A stretch of 9,766 bases of DNA from Prevotellaceae bacterium UBA6974 (GTDB lineage Bacteria > Bacteroidota > Bacteroidia > Bacteroidales > Bacteroidaceae). Under the pieces are notes generated by a model, which saw nothing but the letters and a program-made list of their open reading frames with translations, was not told the origin of the DNA and made no database searches. The stretch lies in contig DJYQ01000033.1 of NCBI GenBank assembly GCA_002450165.1, positions 85,167 to 94,932 of the forward strand, given 5' to 3'. Positions 1 to 6,780 of this stretch are shown here, piece after piece. The first letter of the stretch is position 1; every line of letters begins with the position of its first letter. Made by a program: the position numbers and the translations under genes.

Positions 1-32
1 GTTAAAAGGTTAAATATTGGTTCAATTGTGGT

Positions 33-1568
33 ATGAACAAATATCAACTGTACAAACTGGTACGGCGGAACGACAGTCTGCACGACAAGCGTCACCCCAT
101 GTTCCAGAAGAATCTGTTCATGAAGATTCTGATCTGGTTCATGTTCGCCTACTATGCCGCCATACTGCTGCTCATGGGCATCACCCTGCCCATGGGCTTC
201 AGCGGTATGTACAACGGCGTTGCGGCATTTCACGTATTGGATGGCTTTGCATTCATGCTACTCATATGTGATTTCTGGTGCAGGTTCGCCCTGCAGGAAA
301 CGCCTGCACATCAGATCAAGCCATACAGACTGCTGCCCATACGGCGCAACTTCCTGCTCAATATCTATCTGATACGGGCTGCACTCAGCTGGGGCAACCT
401 GTTCTGGGGTTTCATGCTCGTTCCCTTCGGGCTCCTGACCATTCCGCACCTGCTGGGATGGTCAGCTCTGGCAGGATGGTGGACAGGATGGTGGCTGCTG
501 ATTGTAGCCAACAGCTTCCTGTATATGCTCACACGCGCCATGTGTATGAAAAACATAGCATGGTCGATTGTACCCCTTGCAGTACACCTGCTGCTCGGTT
601 CGTTCATGATACTCGAACCTGACACATGGTCCTTCTGGGAACCCATGACACACTGGAAACATGACATAGACATGTTCAGCACCGTCATGATGTACGACTT
701 TGCACGCTGGCATGCATGGCCCTATGTTACCGTCATCGCAATAATAGCAGCACTGTACTGCATCAACTACCGCATACAGGGCAACATACTATACCACGAG
801 GTCGGCAAGCAGGAGAACGTCAAGGTAGGCAGTACAACATCCATCAACTGGCTCAACCGCTACGGAGCGCTGGGCGAATACCTCAAGATGGAAATCAAGC
901 TGCGACTGCGCAACCGTCAGGTCCGGATGCAGTTCTTCGTAGGACTGGGAGCCATGCTGCTGCTCAGCCTGATACTGGATTTCACCAGCACGTATGACAA
1001 TCCGTTCATGATCTCCTTTATATGCCTGTATGACTATATCGTGTTGGGAATGATGACCCTGATTACCATTCTGTGCTACGAGGGCAACTACATGGACGGA
1101 CTCATGTCACGCCGCGAAAGCATCTACGAGCTGCTGCGTGCCAAGTACTATTTCAATGTACTGCTCCTGCTCGTGCCTATAATACTGCTTATACCGTCCA
1201 TAGTCATCGGCAAGATCAGCATCTGGATGAACCTCGGCTACCTACTGTTCACTGCCGGAGTCCTGTATCCGATGATATTCCAACTGGCAGTTTACAACTG
1301 CAACACGTTGCCGCTGAACCAGAAACTGACAGGCAAACAAGCCAATACCGTACAGAATGTAGTCAGCATGCTCGTACTGTTCCTGCCCATTGGATTCGAA
1401 AAGCTCATGATACTGCTCGTCGGAGACCCTTGGGGGTACATCATCCTTATGATTATCGGCATTGCCGGCATAGCGACACACCAGATGTGGCTGCGTAACA
1501 TATACAGGCGCTTCAACGCACGGCGGTATCGCAATCTGGAAGGCTTCCGTCTGACAAAGAATACCTAA
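33..1568 (+). CDS. DUF5687-type ABC transporter permease (multi-pass membrane protein)
   Basis: A 511-residue integral membrane protein, the likely membrane half of an ABC transporter whose ATPase is the next gene. By eye it has about 12 hydrophobic segments, near residues 31-53, 63-82, 107-137, 145-167, 176-194, 228-246, 300-318, 326-348, 372-393, 400-421, 440-463 and 466-485, with a polar cytoplasmic-looking stretch at about 247-299 splitting it into two halves. Each half carries a basic loop before a helix (LLPIRR at 100-105, LMSRRESIYELLRAKYY at 357-373), resembling the basic loop of ABC-2-type permeases. The overall pattern matches the Bacteroidetes DUF5687 family as I remember it; no search was run. 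The ATG at 33 is the first possible start, because an in-frame stop lies at 3-5. There is no good Shine-Dalgarno. The transported substrate is unknown; export is more likely than import because no binding protein is encoded nearby. Confidence 0.85.
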   Translation: MNKYQLYKLVRRNDSLHDKRHPMFQKNLFMKILIWFMFAYYAAILLLMGITLPMGFSGMYNGVAAFHVLDGFAFMLLICDFWCRFALQETPAHQIKPYRLLPIRRNFLLNIYLIRAALSWGNLFWGFMLVPFGLLTIPHLLGWSALAGWWTGWWLLIVANSFLYMLTRAMCMKNIAWSIVPLAVHLLLGSFMILEPDTWSFWEPMTHWKHDIDMFSTVMMYDFARWHAWPYVTVIAIIAALYCINYRIQGNILYHEVGKQENVKVGSTTSINWLNRYGALGEYLKMEIKLRLRNRQVRMQFFVGLGAMLLLSLILDFTSTYDNPFMISFICLYDYIVLGMMTLITILCYEGNYMDGLMSRRESIYELLRAKYYFNVLLLLVPIILLIPSIVIGKISIWMNLGYLLFTAGVLYPMIFQLAVYNCNTLPLNQKLTGKQANTVQNVVSMLVLFLPIGFEKLMILLVGDPWGYIILMIIGIAGIATHQMWLRNIYRRFNARRYRNLEGFRLTKNT

Positions 1569-1582
1569 CACATTATAAAGCA

Positions 1583-2305
1583 ATGATACAGATAAACAAT
1601 ATCCGCAAGACATTCGGACCCAAGACAGCTGTCGATATTGACAATTTCACGATACCACAGGGACAAATGCTGGGACTCGTCGGCAACAACGGTGCAGGCA
1701 AGAGCACACTGTTCCGCCTGCTTCTGGACCTTATCGAGCCTGACAAGGACGAAGCCGTGCTCAAGAAGGGAGAGCCCAAGATTATCAACTGCGGTGTGGA
1801 GGTAAACGCCACCGAGGAATGGAAGGACTGGACAGGAGCATTTCTGGACGAAAGTTTCCTGATTGACTACCTTACCCCCGACGAATACCTACACTTCGTA
1901 TCACAGATAAGTAATATCGAACCCGAAGGCGAAAAAAAGCTGATAGAGGAAAGCAGTCACTTTCTTTCAGGCGAAATCCTGGGACAGAAGAAACTTATCC
2001 GCAATCTGTCAGCAGGCCAAAAACAGAAATTGGGCATACTCTCGGCCATGGCCTCACAACCAAGAATACTGATACTGGACGAGCCGTTCAACTTCCTGGA
2101 CCCAACCAGCCAGAATGCCCTCAAGACCCTGCTGACCGAATATAACAAAAAAACAGGAGCTACAATCCTGATTTCCAGCCATAACCTGCAGCACACCATC
2201 GAGATATGTCCGCGTATTGCATTGATGGAGGACGGACGCATCATCCGTGACATCGACAACCAGGCAGGCTCAGCCCTGCAGGAACTGGAGGAATACTTCG
2301 CATAG
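1583..2305 (+). CDS. ABC transporter ATP-binding protein
   Basis: A 240-residue cytoplasmic nucleotide-binding subunit that would power the permease encoded just upstream. All core ABC motifs are present: Walker A GNNGAGKST at 34-42, signature LSAGQ at 142-146, Walker B ILILDEP at 162-168, D-loop FLDP at 171-174 and the switch histidine in SSH at 198-200. The usual Q-loop glutamine is not evident; the matching stretch reads GAFLDESF (about 86-92), similar to the acidic version seen in many ABC-2 exporter ATPases. A segment of about 35 residues between Walker A and this point contains EWKDW and is longer than in minimal ATPases. The gene begins 14 nt after the permease stop, so the two are almost certainly cotranscribed. 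It is a single-domain protein and presumably works as a homodimer. The substrate cannot be read from the sequence. Confidence 0.95.
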   Translation: MIQINNIRKTFGPKTAVDIDNFTIPQGQMLGLVGNNGAGKSTLFRLLLDLIEPDKDEAVLKKGEPKIINCGVEVNATEEWKDWTGAFLDESFLIDYLTPDEYLHFVSQISNIEPEGEKKLIEESSHFLSGEILGQKKLIRNLSAGQKQKLGILSAMASQPRILILDEPFNFLDPTSQNALKTLLTEYNKKTGATILISSHNLQHTIEICPRIALMEDGRIIRDIDNQAGSALQELEEYFA

Positions 2306-2325
2306 TATCCCAACCTTCCCTCTTA

Positions 2326-2354
2326 TTGACATGCTGACAAAAGGCATTAGTCAA
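2326..2354. repeat. Small imperfect inverted repeat (hairpin) after the ABC ATPase gene
   Basis: TTGAC at 2326-2330 pairs with GTCAA at 2350-2354, and ATGC at 2331-2334 pairs with GCAT at 2344-2347. This leaves a 2-nt bulge (2348-2349) and a 9-nt loop. No T-run follows it directly, so alone it is not a convincing terminator. It sits one base before the larger hairpin and could form a tandem 3' end structure on the ABC transcript. Chance formation is possible. Confidence 0.4.
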
Positions 2355-2355
2355 G

Positions 2356-2413
2356 AAAAATTTACTCCTGCACGTAGAAAAAAAATTTCTTACGCACAGG
2401 AGTAAATTTTTTT
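2356..2413. terminator. Long bidirectional hairpin terminator between convergent genes
   Basis: The arms 2356-2370 and 2397-2411 form a perfect 15-bp stem (AAAAATTTACTCCTG against its complement). A CA/CA internal mismatch follows, then CGTA (2373-2376) pairs with TACG (2391-2394), then four more pairs with a bulged T2390, around a five-A loop (2381-2385). On the plus strand the stem ends in a run of T (2407-2413). The minus strand gives the matching T-run from the A-rich left arm. This symmetry fits a Rho-independent terminator serving both the ABC ATPase gene and the oppositely directed peptidase gene. The stem is longer than most terminators need, so it may also be a dispersed intergenic repeat. 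Confidence 0.75.
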
Positions 2414-2433
2414 ACGTATAGCAGAAAAAACGC

Positions 2434-4122
2434 CTACTGTTTAATTATCTTACGTCCGTTCCGTATATATATACCAGGACGGTCGAAATGTGTTACAACC
2501 CTGCCGTTCAAGTCGTATATGCGGTTATCATTCCTTGCAGAAGATGCTGCCGGAACAATAATATCCTGTACTGCAGTAGGTCCGCCAGGCGTAACCACTG
2601 TAGGCACACCAGCATCAAACCTGACAACGGCATACTGGTAGTCAGGCGACAGCAGGTACTCCTGCCAGTTCGAGAACGAACCCGAACTGTATGTAGTAGA
2701 GTACACAGGGTGTACCTCATACTCACCAGACAAGCTTGAAGGCGGTGTATAGTCGAAGGACAGGTGCGAGAAACCCATTCCTATTCCTACCGACTGGCCC
2801 AAGGCACCCGCACTTACTGTTTGGACAACATGGCCATCGGCAACAAGGGTGAAGCCAATACCAAGCTTGGACGTAGTCGTATTGGGAGTAGCCCTGGTAC
2901 CGTAATTCATAAACGGAACATCCACATTCAATGCAGCGGCTTCAGCTCCAACACTGTACCCATCAGGCAGACCCAGCAGGATACTGGTTTTGCCAGGATC
3001 GCCAGTCTGTGTCTTGCGCATATTGGTCACGATGCACTGTCCCTCGGTAAAGCCAAGGCTGAGGGTACTGCCACCAGTTCCCTGTTCCTTGGGTCTGAGG
3101 GCATCCTTGCCAGTCACCAGATAGTAGCCGTCTCCTGTACCACCCCAACCCCAGTTAAAGTGATAGTATCCGTCCGTATCATATCCGTCGCAGATAAAGG
3201 CATGCCCCTCGTCCTTGACAGTATGGCCAGTGTAGAATACAGGACGACCCGCATCCAGCTCATCCAGAAGCATCTGCTCCCACTCCGTATCTGTAAAGAA
3301 TACACGCGGATTATTCTTCATTGCCTTAGAATAGCTGAAATACGAAATCATTGCAAACGGAACCAATATGCCGTTAGCACCCGAAGAACTTGCGCCATAA
3401 GCCATCTCGACGCTGACACCACAGTCCTTCATCAGAAGGGATACTGCATCAGCAGCAGGTCCTGTTGCGTCAGATGCATACTCGTTCAGCATGTCGCTCC
3501 AGCCATAGGTATGCTCGTTGAAATTAGCCGTAATGGTCTGTCCGGATGCGCTGTCCGTATATGTCTTGGAATTAGTACCCGTCACAGGCCACTGATGGAA
3601 ATTCATAATCTGCGCCATCGCAGTTGCGACACATCCAGTCGGAGACTTGCGCGAGCCATAGGCAGGACAATCATTATTATATGGTGCAGTCTGGTTCCAC
3701 AGGGACTGAACAAGCGGAGACACTGGATCATGCGCTATTGACGAGGCACGGGATATAGAAACTCCGTTTCTGATAGCCTCGCGGATATCATCCTGATACT
3801 GCGACAGCCACCACTTCAACGCATCGGGAGCCTGGCTGTAAGAAAACGAGCCGTTGTCACAATATCCCAGCAAGGCAGGTGCACAGTCGTCAGCACTCAA
3901 GACACAGAATCCCGCATCCGAATCGATGTTCATCACATACAGGAAATTCTCCCCGTCACCATGACCCACATAAGCTAGCGTGTATCTCGGCATCGGAATG
4001 CCTGCCATGCTGCGGGCATTGTCCATGGTCAGGCGCTGCAAAGCCTGCTGCGGAGTAAGCTGTCGTGCCAATGCTGTCAGCGAGAGCAATGCTATAAATA
4101 ATGTGAAATAACGTTTCTTCAT
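2434..4122 (-). CDS. Secreted C10 (streptopain-family) cysteine peptidase
   Basis: A 562-residue secreted papain-fold protease precursor. In order: signal peptide 1-19 (hydrophobic core, probable cleavage after ALA); an inhibitory propeptide of the Spi type at about 25-120 (FLYVMNIDSDAGFCVLSADD, then LGYCDNGSF and LKWWLSQYQ); the catalytic domain from about 133 to 370, with nucleophile Cys164 in PTGCVATAMAQIMNFH, catalytic His307 in GHAFICDGY, and FNWGWGG at 322-328; a beta-rich region at about 375-510; and a short tail (IYDLNGRVV then GIYIRNGRKIIK, 535-561) resembling type IX secretion sorting domains. Family relatives include streptopain, interpain A and the Bacteroides Bfp proteases. All recognised catalytic elements are intact, so the enzyme should be active after propeptide removal. 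It lacks a lipobox and so is probably released or attached by another route. It is last in the susC-susD-lipoprotein series, suggesting it supplies peptides to that importer. The ATG at 4122 directly precedes a good signal peptide. Its natural substrate is unknown. Confidence 0.95.
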   Translation of the reverse strand: MKKRYFTLFIALLSLTALARQLTPQQALQRLTMDNARSMAGIPMPRYTLAYVGHGDGENFLYVMNIDSDAGFCVLSADDCAPALLGYCDNGSFSYSQAPDALKWWLSQYQDDIREAIRNGVSISRASSIAHDPVSPLVQSLWNQTAPYNNDCPAYGSRKSPTGCVATAMAQIMNFHQWPVTGTNSKTYTDSASGQTITANFNEHTYGWSDMLNEYASDATGPAADAVSLLMKDCGVSVEMAYGASSSGANGILVPFAMISYFSYSKAMKNNPRVFFTDTEWEQMLLDELDAGRPVFYTGHTVKDEGHAFICDGYDTDGYYHFNWGWGGTGDGYYLVTGKDALRPKEQGTGGSTLSLGFTEGQCIVTNMRKTQTGDPGKTSILLGLPDGYSVGAEAAALNVDVPFMNYGTRATPNTTTSKLGIGFTLVADGHVVQTVSAGALGQSVGIGMGFSHLSFDYTPPSSLSGEYEVHPVYSTTYSSGSFSNWQEYLLSPDYQYAVVRFDAGVPTVVTPGGPTAVQDIIVPAASSARNDNRIYDLNGRVVTHFDRPGIYIRNGRKIIKQ

Positions 4123-4154
4123 AATAAACAGGAACTTTAATTTTATTTTACACA

Positions 4155-4182
4155 GAGGGGAATGCTGTTACACATTCCCCTC
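4155..4182 (-). terminator. Intercistronic hairpin upstream of the peptidase gene (attenuator, processing site or weak terminator)
   Basis: GAGGGGAATG at 4155-4164 is perfectly complementary to CATTCCCCTC at 4173-4182, giving a GC-rich 10-bp stem with an 8-nt loop. It lies in the 92-nt gap between the companion lipoprotein and the peptidase, and its base is 32 nt from the peptidase ATG. Read in the direction of transcription, the following sequence is A-rich with scattered U rather than a solid U-run, so it is not a textbook intrinsic terminator. Partial termination, RNA processing or 3'-end protection of the susCD messenger are all possible. Confidence 0.55.
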
Positions 4183-4214
4183 CTGATGTCGTTTACGAAA
4201 AGAAATGCAACGAC

Positions 4215-5066
4215 TTACTCTACTTCTGCGTTTTCCCAGGGCTTCTTGAGCCAGTCAACCGTAAGGTATTGGTAATTCTCACCGAAGCTACCGGCAGAAA
4301 CAGATACCTTCCATACCCAGTAGAAATAATTGCCGTCTGCAGGATCCTCGTCGTATCCCATCGGATAAGATTCGTTTATAGTGGTTGTCATCATGCCATA
4401 ACTGGGATGAATATAACCAGACTCGAATGCAGTCTTGTGGGTACCTGCAGCATCTGTAAACCAGAACTCCTGTGTCTCACCATCCTGATCGAAATGGAAA
4501 TAATAGTTAGTACCTTCTGCAATCAAATCGGGAATACGGTACAGATTCATATATGCCGAATAGTAAACTTCAGCAGGCCATGAACCCTTCCAGGCTACAG
4601 AAGATTCGAAAGTTCCGTTTGCAACAAGCTCGTAGTCCTCCTTATAGATAGTAAAGTCATACACGGCAGGCTGAGCCTTTTCGGCATCATAAGGCTGTGT
4701 GTACTTCTCGTCTATTGCCAGCTGTATCTGATAAGTTGTACACGGATTCATTTCCTCGCCCAGAGTAAGCGTCACTACAGCCTGCTTCTGTCCCTGGGCA
4801 AATGTTACTGTCTCTGGTACGGTGACAAAGTTAGGAGCCGAGATAACCTTCAGGGGTATAGTCTGCTCCTCGGTGTCATCAACACGGTTCAGTGTAACCT
4901 GAACCTCTGTATCAGTCATGCCCAAAACGAGGTTCTTCTCACCAACGAAACCAAAATTGTACTGTCCTGCCTCCTGGGCAGGAGTATATTCATAGTCATT
5001 GCCGTTACATGAAACCAAGCCAAGCGCAACAACCAATGACAGGAAACCGAATTTTATCTTATTCAT
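4215..5066 (-). CDS. SusE-position surface lipoprotein with an Ig-like domain
   Basis: A 283-residue lipoprotein encoded directly after the susD-like gene (24 nt spacing), where SusCD loci often carry an extra surface ligand-binding lipoprotein. The signal peptide ends in the lipobox LVSC with lipidated Cys20; Asp and Glu residues follow soon after it (CNGNDYE), which would be compatible with surface export in Bacteroidetes. Residues about 40-140 show alternating beta strands (VQVTLNRVDD, IPLKVISAP, TVTFAQGQKQAVVTLTL, YQIQLAID), typical of the Ig/Calx-beta-like N-terminal domains of such companion proteins. Residues about 145-283 are rich in Tyr, Trp and Phe, with the pattern of a beta-sandwich and no catalytic motif that I recognise. 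The role is inferred from position: helping to bind the nutrient imported by the SusC/SusD pair. I cannot assign a specific named family. Confidence 0.85.
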   Translation of the reverse strand: MNKIKFGFLSLVVALGLVSCNGNDYEYTPAQEAGQYNFGFVGEKNLVLGMTDTEVQVTLNRVDDTEEQTIPLKVISAPNFVTVPETVTFAQGQKQAVVTLTLGEEMNPCTTYQIQLAIDEKYTQPYDAEKAQPAVYDFTIYKEDYELVANGTFESSVAWKGSWPAEVYYSAYMNLYRIPDLIAEGTNYYFHFDQDGETQEFWFTDAAGTHKTAFESGYIHPSYGMMTTTINESYPMGYDEDPADGNYFYWVWKVSVSAGSFGENYQYLTVDWLKKPWENAEVE

Positions 5067-5090
5067 AATATTCTGTTTGCTAAATTGTTA

Positions 5091-6752
5091 TTACTGACCT
5101 GTCCAGGGAACATACTTATCACTGGGATCAGGATTGTTCATACCCTCCAATGCGTGGTTGTTGTTACTCTCGGTCTTAACCATCACGAGATTCATCCATG
5201 CCGGACGGCCGTTTGTATTGAAACGGGCCTTGTCATCCTGACAGTTAGTACCTGCATATCCACGGGTTACAGACATATTCAGGCGCTTTATATCAAAGTA
5301 AGCCTGACCCTCACCCCAAAGCTCGATACGCTTGTTGGTGATAATCTGGTCAACAGGGAATTCAGCAGCAGGAGTAAACTCCGGATCACGTGATTTCATG
5401 AATTCGACAAACTGGCTTGGCATATCGTTGCCCTGCTGAACCTCGGCCTCTGCCCAGATGAAGTACATTTCCTCGACACGCATCAGAGGAATTGCAGTTG
5501 CTGCACCTACGTTATAGTCATCCGTATCACCGTTACCAGGACGGAACTTAGCTGAACTGTATGCAGGATTATCCTCGAACGAACCAGCCTGTGTAACAGG
5601 GAACTGAGTCTGACCTTCCAGAGGACTGCCCTCGGGAGCGACAAACTCCAACTTACGCCAGTCTGTATCAGGAATCTTGTCGTACAGGTTCTTGTCTATC
5701 ACAACGTACATTCCTGTACCCAGACCTGTATAACCGAACGTTGTCTGGTTAGAAACCATCGATGTCCAGTTGATGATACCTGTCTGCACACAGACATTGC
5801 TGTTGGTCTGCTGCATGGCCCACATAAACTGGCTGGCAGTATTGAAACCCGTTGCCGTGTTCAGAGCCTCGTCCTTGGTAATAGGCTGTACACTCGTTGC
5901 CTGGATAGACTTCTGGGCGTATTCCGAAGCATTGGCAAACGCCTCCTTAGACTTTGTCTCTTCACCTATCTCGGCATAGTAGCTGCCATTCCACAAATGC
6001 AGACGAGCCATCAAACCATACACACAGGCGATATCCGGCTGAATGTTACTCTGCTCCTTGACCTGATTGTGCGAACCGTCCAGATACTTTTCTGCTTCCT
6101 TCAGGTCATTCAGAATGAACAGAGCCATCTCTTCGTGCTTGGCACGCGGATTGTTGGCAGCCTGCTCGGGGGTAGTCTTGTCAGTAATGATAGGCACTGT
6201 CAGGTAGCGTACGTCCATACCCTGCTCGTTCACATCTGAATAAATATCGTTGGGCAGGAACTCGAACATACGGGCAAGATCCAGATAGAGCATGGCACGG
6301 TATGCATAGGCATTGCCAAGATATGTAAGCTGCTCGTCAGTAGCTATCTCGGGATTGATGGCACCCACAAGCTGGTTTACAGACAACAGGTTGCCATAGT
6401 AGTAGTTCCATATAAACTGTGGGAATATGTAACCATCACCCTGATATTTATTCTCTTCCCATGCCCAGAATTGGCTATAGTCAATCTCACCCGAATGATA
6501 ACGGTCACCCGTCATAAAGTCACGGACAATCATAACGGCAGGCAAGCCAAATGAATAATGTCTATTACGATCCCACACCTTCAGGGTAGAAGCAGGCAGG
6601 CCTGCTGCCATGTTTGCAGTTGCAGCAGGAGACTGAGCAACTTGCTCGTCAGTAGCCGTGCTGGACTGTGGGAAGGTCTCGTCAAGACATCCCGTCAGAG
6701 ACGTCATGCTGAAGACAACTGCACCCAGTATTGCAATATTTATCTTTTTCAT
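5091..6752 (-). CDS. SusD/RagB-family outer-membrane nutrient-binding lipoprotein
   Basis: A 553-residue lipoprotein that forms the lid of a SusC-type barrel and captures substrate at the cell surface. The signal peptide ends in the lipobox LTGC with lipidated Cys22, followed by LDETFPQS, a typical start for mature SusD proteins. Family hallmarks are visible: the helical TPR-like segment YLGNAYAYRAMLYLDLARMFE (about 144-164), the repeat-like region around 205-285, IPLMRVEEMYFIWAEAE (421-437) and the C-terminal RIELWGEGQAYFDIKRLN (475-492). The length is normal for the family. It starts 28 nt after the last base of the susC-like stop codon region, the usual tight pairing. Substrate cannot be inferred from SusD sequence by eye; the downstream C10 peptidase suggests peptides rather than glycans, as in RagB. 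The start is set by the ATG directly before the signal peptide. Confidence 0.96.
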   Translation of the reverse strand: MKKINIAILGAVVFSMTSLTGCLDETFPQSSTATDEQVAQSPAATANMAAGLPASTLKVWDRNRHYSFGLPAVMIVRDFMTGDRYHSGEIDYSQFWAWEENKYQGDGYIFPQFIWNYYYGNLLSVNQLVGAINPEIATDEQLTYLGNAYAYRAMLYLDLARMFEFLPNDIYSDVNEQGMDVRYLTVPIITDKTTPEQAANNPRAKHEEMALFILNDLKEAEKYLDGSHNQVKEQSNIQPDIACVYGLMARLHLWNGSYYAEIGEETKSKEAFANASEYAQKSIQATSVQPITKDEALNTATGFNTASQFMWAMQQTNSNVCVQTGIINWTSMVSNQTTFGYTGLGTGMYVVIDKNLYDKIPDTDWRKLEFVAPEGSPLEGQTQFPVTQAGSFEDNPAYSSAKFRPGNGDTDDYNVGAATAIPLMRVEEMYFIWAEAEVQQGNDMPSQFVEFMKSRDPEFTPAAEFPVDQIITNKRIELWGEGQAYFDIKRLNMSVTRGYAGTNCQDDKARFNTNGRPAWMNLVMVKTESNNNHALEGMNNPDPSDKYVPWTGQ

Positions 6753-6780
6753 ATCTTTATTATCTCTAAGTTACGACATT

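Noticed and set aside
1..32. Possible promoter or Shine-Dalgarno before the permease gene (AAAAGG at 4-9, TAAATATTG at 11-19)
   Set aside because: AAAAGG is too far from the ATG to be a ribosome site, and the second motif matches the Bacteroidetes -7 consensus TAnnTTTG poorly; too little upstream sequence is available.
2764..3741. A 325-codon open frame on the plus strand, antisense to the C10 peptidase
   Set aside because: Its codons line up exactly with the peptidase codons. In that register antisense stops appear only where the sense gene uses TTA, CTA or TCA, which are scarce here. The translation has no recognisable domain, while the minus-strand gene has intact catalytic motifs.
4123..4154. 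Separate promoter for the peptidase between the hairpin and its ATG
   Set aside because: The stretch is A/T-rich but contains no clear TAnnTTTG with a correctly spaced -33 TTG element.
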